Below, piece after piece: positions 60,037-64,000 of a stretch of 64,000 nt of DNA (position 1 is the stretch's first letter; each line of letters opens with the position of its first letter). Both the position numbers and the translations under genes were made by a program. A model generated the notes under the pieces. That model had not been told where the DNA came from and did no database searches. It saw only the letters and a list, made by a program, of their open reading frames with translations. The stretch is from Methylophilales bacterium (lineage in GTDB: Bacteria; Pseudomonadota; Gammaproteobacteria; Burkholderiales; Methylophilaceae). The stretch is taken from NCBI GenBank assembly GCA_019823025.1, contig CP081940.1:372001-436000 (forward strand). The letters run 5' to 3'.

Positions 60037-60184
60037 ACTTTTTTTAATTTAATCCCAATTCTTTATTTTATCATGTCGGTTACCAAAATAATCAATAGTA
60101 GTAAGGCACATTAATATATCTTCTATATAAACATTCATGAGATATAATTTTGGATTAATAATTCACAAAATATTTGGAAGAAAA

Positions 60185-60379
60185 ATGCTCTGGACCGACA
60201 CACTAGAAATTGCAGAAAAACTTTTTGATACATATCCTGATACTGACCCCAAGACAATAAGGTTCACAGACCTAAGACAATGGGTATTAGATCTTGATGG
60301 CTTTGACGACGATCCAAACAAATGCGGAGAGCGAATCCTGGAGGCTATACAATTGGCTTGGATTGATGAATATGAGTAA
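60185..60379 (+). CDS. iscX: Fe-S cluster assembly regulator IscX
   Basis: IscX (YfhJ) is a small acidic protein that binds IscS and tunes iron-sulfur cluster assembly. The 64 residues begin [19 protein letters not shown] and continue with [32 protein letters not shown], the standard IscX pattern. The ATG at 60185 follows GGAAGAAAA; an upstream in-frame ATG at 60137 would add 16 residues absent from the family. It is detached from any isc operon and overlaps the phosphohexomutase gene by 8 bases. Confidence 0.92.
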   Translation: MLWTDTLEIAEKLFDTYPDTDPKTIRFTDLRQWVLDLDGFDDDPNKCGERILEAIQLAWIDEYE

Positions 60380-61754
60380 TGAATTACTCATCAAAAGCAT
60401 CTTCAAGGCATATGATATTAGGGGTATTGTAGGCTCCGAACTCTCCAACCCCATCGTAAAAAAAATTGGTCAGGCCATTGGGACAAAAGCTTTATCACAA
60501 AAGCAAAAAACAATTTGTGTGGGCTACGATGGGAGGTTATCAAGCCCTTCACTCTCTGCTATGTTAATTGATGGACTCTTATCGACAGGTATTAATGTGA
60601 TTGATATTGGCTTGTGTACCACACCCATGCTCTATTTTAGCAACTTTAACCAAGAAACAGATACCGGGGTAATGATTACAGGGAGTCATAACCCACCTGA
60701 ATATAACGGTTTTAAGATAGTTATCAATAAGAAAACACTAAGCTCCAACGATATTCAAAATCTCTACCAAACAATTTTAGATTCAAACTTTTTAACTGGT
60801 GAGGGTAATAAAAAATCATTAAGTATAAAAAGCCAGTATCTCGATGAGATATCTGACTCGATAAATTTAAAAAGGCCTATGAAGGTGGCCATCGATTGCG
60901 GAAATGGTTCTGCAGGCGTCTGTGCTGAGGACTTATTCAACAGATTAGGGGTTATAACCGAACCCTTATTTTGTGATGTAGATGGCAATTTCCCCAACCA
61001 TCATCCTGACCCAAGTAACCCCAAAAATCTACTAGACTTAAAGGACGCACTTAAAAAAGGTGATAGCGAGTTAGGCCTCGCCTTTGATGGTGATGCGGAC
61101 CGTTTGGGTGTGGTCACAAAGGATGGTGAGATTATTTTTCCAGATAGGCAGTTATTATTGTTCTCGGAGGCTGTTTTAAAAGAATGTCCACAATCATCAA
61201 TCATCTTTGATGTGAAGTCGACTCGACATTTATTTTCTTGGATTAAGGAGAAAGGGGGCATCCCCATAATATGGAAAACCGGTCACTCCTTTATCAAACA
61301 AAAAATGAAAGAGCTTAACGCCTCATTGGCAGGAGAGATGAGTGGCCATACATTCTTTAATGATAGGTGGTACGGGTTTGATGACGGACTATATGCGGCA
61401 GCAAGGTTATTGGAAATACTCAGTGAGTTCGATGACCCATCAAAAATTTTAAAGGACCTTCCTAAGGGCTTTAGTACACCTGAGTTAAATATCAAACTCA
61501 ATGAGGGCGAACAACATAAATTAATTGCTGAACTTCAAGAAACCGCTAGCTTTCCTAACGCAACAGAAATAATAAAAATTGATGGGTTGAGGGTTGAATA
61601 TAAAGAGGGTTTTGGGTTGATGAGGGCTTCAAATACAACGCCTGTAATCGTCCTAAGATTTGAAGCGGATACAGAAAAAAAATTACAAGAAATTCAGGAC
61701 CAGTTTAAATCAATCCTCACCGAACACATATCACCAGAAAAAATTCCATTCTAA
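60372..61754 (+). CDS. Phosphomannomutase/phosphoglucomutase (AlgC-type)
   Basis: This alpha-D-phosphohexomutase moves phosphate between C6 and C1 of mannose or glucose for sugar-nucleotide and LPS synthesis. The 460-residue protein has [10 protein letters not shown], the phosphoserine loop [13 protein letters not shown], and the metal site [11 protein letters not shown]. It also has GEMSGHTFF (sugar specificity loop) and the C-terminal [14 protein letters not shown] phosphate-binding loop. The length fits AlgC/ManB. The ATG at 60372 is chosen over 60366 because it sits closest to the conserved start; a longer reading overlaps iscX. It faces the next gene with an 8-base gap. Confidence 0.93.
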   Translation: MSNELLIKSIFKAYDIRGIVGSELSNPIVKKIGQAIGTKALSQKQKTICVGYDGRLSSPSLSAMLIDGLLSTGINVIDIGLCTTPMLYFSNFNQETDTGVMITGSHNPPEYNGFKIVINKKTLSSNDIQNLYQTILDSNFLTGEGNKKSLSIKSQYLDEISDSINLKRPMKVAIDCGNGSAGVCAEDLFNRLGVITEPLFCDVDGNFPNHHPDPSNPKNLLDLKDALKKGDSELGLAFDGDADRLGVVTKDGEIIFPDRQLLLFSEAVLKECPQSSIIFDVKSTRHLFSWIKEKGGIPIIWKTGHSFIKQKMKELNASLAGEMSGHTFFNDRWYGFDDGLYAAARLLEILSEFDDPSKILKDLPKGFSTPELNIKLNEGEQHKLIAELQETASFPNATEIIKIDGLRVEYKEGFGLMRASNTTPVIVLRFEADTEKKLQEIQDQFKSILTEHISPEKIPF

Positions 61755-61762
61755 GTAGACCT

Positions 61763-62161
61763 TTAATCTATCACGAATCGGCTACAGCTCACGTTCAGAA
61801 ATAACCCATTTACCGTTGAGGGCTTAACATCCTCCCACTCAAATGGTCGACCCTTAGAAAAAACCACCTTACCCTTGGCCATCGGCTGCTCATATAATGA
61901 GTAAGCTAAGATCCTCATTTTTTTTGATTGGCAATTAATTTCTACAAAGCTTTTAATTGACTGGTAATTTATTTTTTTGGTTACCTGAATGTTGGTGTAG
62001 TCAGTCAGTGTCCATATCCTAACCTTCTCTGCACCCCCTCTTATATTTTCAAGGTCAATAAAATAGGCTGTGTCCATTGCTTGATTTTGGTTAAGCTTGA
62101 TCCAGCCTGCATTCGCTGAGATGCAAAAAAAAGAAAGGAGGTAAAAAAGTAGTATTCTCAT
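61763..62161 (-). CDS. Exported protein, surface-adhesin protein E-like domain
   Basis: The 132-residue product has a signal peptide (MRILLFYLLSFFCISANA, cleavage likely before Gly19). The rest is a small beta-rich domain with WIKLNQNQAMDTAYFIDLEN near the start, VRIWTLTDY, FVEINCQSKKMRIL, and a late cysteine (NVSCSRFVID). The pattern of an N-terminal Trp, a mid Trp-x-Leu strand and two cysteines recalls the surface-adhesin protein E family (PF16747). The assignment is by eye and the function unknown. The ATG at 62161 is used rather than a GTG at 62164. Confidence 0.65.
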   Translation of the reverse strand: MRILLFYLLSFFCISANAGWIKLNQNQAMDTAYFIDLENIRGGAEKVRIWTLTDYTNIQVTKKINYQSIKSFVEINCQSKKMRILAYSLYEQPMAKGKVVFSKGRPFEWEDVKPSTVNGLFLNVSCSRFVID

Positions 62162-62186
62162 CACACATTATTTTATATACAAATAA

Positions 62187-62215
62187 AAAAAAAGCCCGAA
62201 AAATCGGGCTTTTTT
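62187..62215 (-). terminator. Rho-independent terminator after pqqA
   Basis: AAAGCCCGA and TCGGGCTTT pair perfectly (stem at about 62191-62211) around an AAAA loop and are flanked by an A-run and a T-run. It lies 18 bases after the end of the first pqqA copy and before the exported-protein gene, so the pqqA transcript probably ends here. Confidence 0.85.
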
Positions 62216-62232
62216 AATAAACAAATAATGAA

Positions 62233-62304
62233 TTACTTGTTCATTACGTACATGGTTACTTCAAAACCAAAACGCATTTCTGTAGCAGCTGGTTTAGTCC
62301 ACAT
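62233..62304 (-). CDS. pqqA: PQQ precursor peptide PqqA (copy 1, downstream)
   Basis: PqqA is the ribosomal peptide whose Glu and Tyr are cross-linked and cut out to make the methanol dehydrogenase cofactor pyrroloquinoline quinone. The 23-residue ORF starts MWTKPAATEMRFGFEV and has the conserved Glu15 and Tyr19 of the E-x3-Y motif. Length and sequence resemble the known 23-residue PqqA of Klebsiella. The ATG is preceded by AAGGAG at 7 bases. A second copy lies 127 bases upstream on the same strand. No pqqB, C, D or E gene is adjacent. Confidence 0.93.
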   Translation of the reverse strand: MWTKPAATEMRFGFEVTMYVMNK

Positions 62305-62431
62305 AATATTTCTCCTTAAAGAAAAGTTAAAAATTAAGACTTGATAAACATAGTAGCCAATTAAATTAGCAACTATATAAACCAATCGGTAATTTCTGCA
62401 TCTTAAACAACATCAAATTTTATAAAAAAAT

Positions 62432-62503
62432 TTATTTGTTGCAAACATACATAGTTACTTCAAAACCAAAACGCATTTCAGTCGCTTGAGGTTGTGTCCA
62501 CAT
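62432..62503 (-). CDS. pqqA: PQQ precursor peptide PqqA (copy 2, upstream)
   Basis: A second 23-residue PqqA starts MWTQPQATEMRFGFEV and keeps Glu15 and Tyr19. It differs from copy 1 at three positions: Gln4, Gln6 and Cys21 in place of Lys, Ala and Met. The ribosome-binding site (AAGGAG, 7 bases from the ATG) is identical. The central 36 bases of the two genes are almost the same at DNA level, pointing to a recent or selected duplication. The strand and the lack of a terminator between copies suggest one transcript. Confidence 0.92.
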   Translation of the reverse strand: MWTQPQATEMRFGFEVTMYVCNK

Positions 62504-62520
62504 AGTATTTCTCCTTTTTT

Positions 62521-62543
62521 ATGTTAAATATAAATTTAAACAT
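62521..62543 (-). promoter_or_regulatory. Imperfect dyad just upstream of pqqA copy 2
   Basis: ATGTTAAAT and ATTTAAACAT form an imperfect inverted repeat immediately upstream of the ribosome-binding site of the first-transcribed pqqA. A second dyad, TGTGGA/TCCACA with an 8-base spacer (62562-62581), lies 19 bases further out. Either could be an operator or mRNA hairpin for pqqA. The rest of 62504-62713 shows no ORF with convincing support. Confidence 0.35.
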
Positions 62544-62713
62544 AAAGCAGATCATTGGAGATGTGGAAATTACTCTCCACAAGGTCCAACTTGAGATTTA
62601 CAAAAACAATATTAAAGCTTTGGGAAACTTTTAATATGATGATAGGCATGAAGATAGTCTAGGTAAAATCATTAGATAAAATTTACAGAAATACAACAAA
62701 ATATATTTATTAT

Positions 62714-62749
62714 AAAAAAAACGCATACTCTGAAGAGTATGCGTTTTTT
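62714..62749 (-). terminator. Terminator after the small lipoprotein gene
   Basis: AAACGCATACTC and GAGTATGCGTTT are perfect reverse complements around TGAA (stem 62719-62746) with flanking A and T runs. It lies 34 bases beyond the lipoprotein stop codon and insulates pqqA from it. The long perfect stem makes it one of the strongest terminators in the window. Confidence 0.88.
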
Positions 62750-62782
62750 AAATATCTAAATAGTAAAATTTAGCTTATAAAA

Positions 62783-63070
62783 CTATTCGTTCTGATCAAA
62801 GTTCACTACTGATTCATCGTCATTGGTTGGGTTGAACCCTCCATTACCACCAATCAATAGTGCGTCAGTCGGGTGGAATGCTTTCGCTTCAGTATCAACT
62901 GGCTCATCATCCAATCCAAAATCAACTTCAGAACCGTCACTTGTCTCGCCTTTACCACCCTGCGCGTTCGAGTTAACATCATCCGTTGGGTGAAACTCTT
63001 TTACTGGTTGCTTTGCAGCACAACCTGCAACAAGTGCAGCGACTGCTAATAGTGCTAATAATTTCTTCAT
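62783..63070 (-). CDS. Small acidic lipoprotein with repeated F(H/N)PT motif
   Basis: The 95-residue product has a lipoprotein signal, MKKLLALLAVAALVAGC, with lipobox LVAGC and Cys17 as the lipidated residue. Ala-Ala-Lys follows the cysteine, so outer-membrane sorting is likely. The mature part is very acidic and Gly/Asn-rich and carries three spaced copies of a short motif: EFHPTDD, AFHPTDA and GFNPTND. The ATG at 63070 follows GGAGG. A strong terminator follows the gene, suggesting an abundant monocistronic mRNA. I do not recognise the family; it has no visible enzymatic motif. Confidence 0.75.
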   Translation of the reverse strand: MKKLLALLAVAALVAGCAAKQPVKEFHPTDDVNSNAQGGKGETSDGSEVDFGLDDEPVDTEAKAFHPTDALLIGGNGGFNPTNDDESVVNFDQNE

Positions 63071-63185
63071 TTTATCCTCCAAGTGTTTATCTAAAATTAA
63101 ACCTAATAAAATTCAAATTTTATTTACAATCTATTGCTATAAAAACAAGTTCAAAATTAAGAATTTCGTTTTTAATATTCTTACT

Positions 63186-63211
63186 TTGACAATTTTATAA
63201 CAAACTGTCAA
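63186..63211 (-). promoter_or_regulatory. TTGACA/TGTCAA dyad upstream of the lipoprotein gene
   Basis: The arms TTGACA and TGTCAA are exact reverse complements 14 bases apart and supply a consensus -35 hexamer on both strands. A matching -10 at 16-18 bases is not evident on the minus strand. It lies about 115 bases before the lipoprotein ATG, between it and the broken Sel1 gene. The remainder of 63071-63258 holds nothing else I can name. Confidence 0.3.
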
Positions 63212-63258
63212 CACGAAAAAAAACAGAATTGAAATAAGTTGGATTTAGAAAATTTTAA

Positions 63259-63846
63259 TTACTTATTTAAGAAAGCTGAAGAAAAGCCAAAACCAAGTGC
63301 GTTAGACTCTTTAAAAAGTTTCATTGCCTTTGTTTTTTGCTCAGGAACTATATAGCCATAATAGTAAAGAAGCCCCAATCCAAAGATGGCTCTGGGCTGT
63401 TTATTGAAAGCTGCTTTTTTTATCCACACATAAGCTTTTGGTTTACTGATACCTAAATCATTTACATAAAGTAACCATAATAAAAATTGAGTGTCAGCGT
63501 CGCCTGCCTTACCTTTTTTTTTATTTCTTCTAGCTCATTAAATGTATAAGATTTGACTTTATCTTTTAATTCTTCATTCGTTGCAATAAGTGCGGTTATG
63601 AATTCATCTTTGCGGTAATCGATATTCTGCTCAATCCAAAGGCTACTCTTGAGGTGCCCCTGTGTTGCAGCAATCATAAACCAGTCTAGTGCTGTATTTT
63701 TCTTACCTGCTTCAATTAAACTCATCGCATACTGATATTGTGCTTTAGGTAGCCCATCTTGTGCATCCTTAAGATTACCTTCAGCATGAATATAATTGCG
63801 ATAAAAAAATAACTAATAAAATCAATAAGCTAGGAGTTCTAAACAT
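63259..63846 (-). pseudogene. Exported Sel1-repeat protein gene with two homopolymer frameshifts
   Basis: Reading the minus strand, an ATG at 63846 after GGAAAGG begins a signal peptide (MFRTPSLLILLVIF). Frame is lost at a run of seven T (63803-63809 on the plus strand is A7). One base fewer would continue into IHAEGNLKDAQDGLPKAQYQ and the Sel1-like AMSLIEAGKKNTALDWFMIA. A second break is at a nine-A run (63514-63522). One base more would continue into GKAGDADTQFLLWLLYV and a final Sel1 repeat, KAYVWIKKAAFNK, ending at 63259. Without the breaks it would be a periplasmic protein of about 195 residues. Both breaks lie in homopolymers, so sequencing error, slippage-dependent expression and decay are all possible. 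Confidence 0.75.
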
Positions 63847-63964
63847 GCCACCTTTCCTTATCTTTTAATGTTGGTTTTATTAAAAATTATATGTTACCCT
63901 TGTTTTAATTTAATAAATGTTGCATTTAAAATAGTTTTATACCGAATTGTTTTGGTATTTAAAG

Positions 63965-64000
63965 ATGAACTTAATGGAGGTTTCTCTACTCACTATTGTG
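63965..64000 (+). CDS. Possible start of a gene running off the right edge
   Basis: An open frame from ATG 63965 (or ATG 63974) runs to the window end and begins MNLMEVSLLTIV, hydrophobic as in a membrane or signal segment. Only twelve codons are visible, so this is weak. The 63847-63964 stretch holds an ATACC/GGTAT dyad (63939-63958) but no other feature I can support. Confidence 0.2.
   Translation, partial: MNLMEVSLLTIV

Noticed and set aside
60037-60184. Possible glycine or folate riboswitch before glyA
   Set aside because: No conserved aptamer core could be recognised on the minus strand; the region is plain A+T-rich sequence.
60294-60371. N-terminal extension of the phosphohexomutase
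   Set aside because: It would read through iscX in another frame; family proteins start at the conserved KAYDIRG region close to the ATG at 60372.

Overview
The window is a densely packed, strongly A+T-rich stretch of a bacterial chromosome (by eye roughly two thirds A+T). Genes abut or overlap by a few bases and intergenic gaps are mostly under 200 bp. Gene order is that of a betaproteobacterium: trxB against ftsK-lolA-rarA-serS, tyrA-aroA-cmk-rpsA-ihfB-lapB-pyrF, alaA-hom-thrC, pyrG-kdsA-eno-ftsB, glyA-nrdR-ribD. Three things point to a methylotroph: a six-gene methanol-dehydrogenase accessory block (mxaR,S,A,C,K,L-like), two tandem pqqA genes for the PQQ precursor peptide, and a pgl / gnd-zwf cluster for the oxidative part of the ribulose-monophosphate cycle. 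With the low G+C and compactness, the best guess is a genome-streamlined planktonic member of the Methylophilales (OM43 / Methylopumilus-like). That assignment is inference; no 16S gene is present.

Layout. 1-5.5 kb: a two-gene AddB/AddA-like helicase-nuclease operon, cut by the left edge. 5.5-8.9 kb: mfd, convergent with it. 8.9-9.6 kb: rpiA, preceded by a tiny ORF with a strong ribosome-binding site. 9.6-15.1 kb: ftsK-lolA-rarA-serS on the minus strand; trxB-smr diverges to 16.7 kb. 16.7-19.1 kb: ispD-ispF and amtB, with two long dyads upstream of amtB. 19.3-22.9 kb: DUF3301 protein, gluQ, an RNA methyltransferase, a TraB/GumN protein and bpt. 23.0-29.6 kb: tyrA-aroA-cmk, then rpsA-ihfB, lapB and pyrF. 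29.6-37.9 kb: metG, apbC/mrp, pgl, gnd-zwf, dcd, a SpeD-family gene, folA-thyA. 37.9-44.0 kb: thrC, hom, alaA, a Mth938-domain protein, fabB, fabA. 44.2-50.4 kb: the mxa accessory operon running into ygfZ. 50.4-56.3 kb: ftsB, eno, kdsA, pyrG, then a class II aldolase and mtnA. 56.5-60.0 kb: tatD, ribD, nrdR, glyA. 60.2-61.8 kb: iscX and a phosphohexomutase. 61.8-64 kb is looser: a small exported protein, tandem pqqA, a small lipoprotein, and a Sel1-repeat gene broken by two homopolymer frameshifts.

How the genes connect. The mxa block encodes one MoxR-type AAA+ ATPase and three proteins with VWA-type metal-binding motifs, plus two small membrane or exported partners. These are maturation factors for a PQQ methanol dehydrogenase whose catalytic subunits are not here. 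pqqA supplies the peptide from which the cofactor is made; pqqB-E are also not here. Glucose-6-phosphate is oxidised through zwf, pgl and gnd, and rpiA interconverts the resulting pentose phosphates. The SpeD homologue would produce methylthioadenosine if it really acts in spermidine synthesis, and mtnA plus the class II aldolase could recycle that by-product (the DHAP shunt), but the remaining enzymes are outside the window.

No rRNA, tRNA, CRISPR array, insertion sequence, prophage or defence island was recognised. The most interesting points are the stand-alone mxa accessory operon, the tandem pqqA pair, the altered SpeD processing site, the mtnA-aldolase pair, the dyads near amtB and pqqA, the repeat-bearing lipoprotein, and the doubly frameshifted Sel1 gene.
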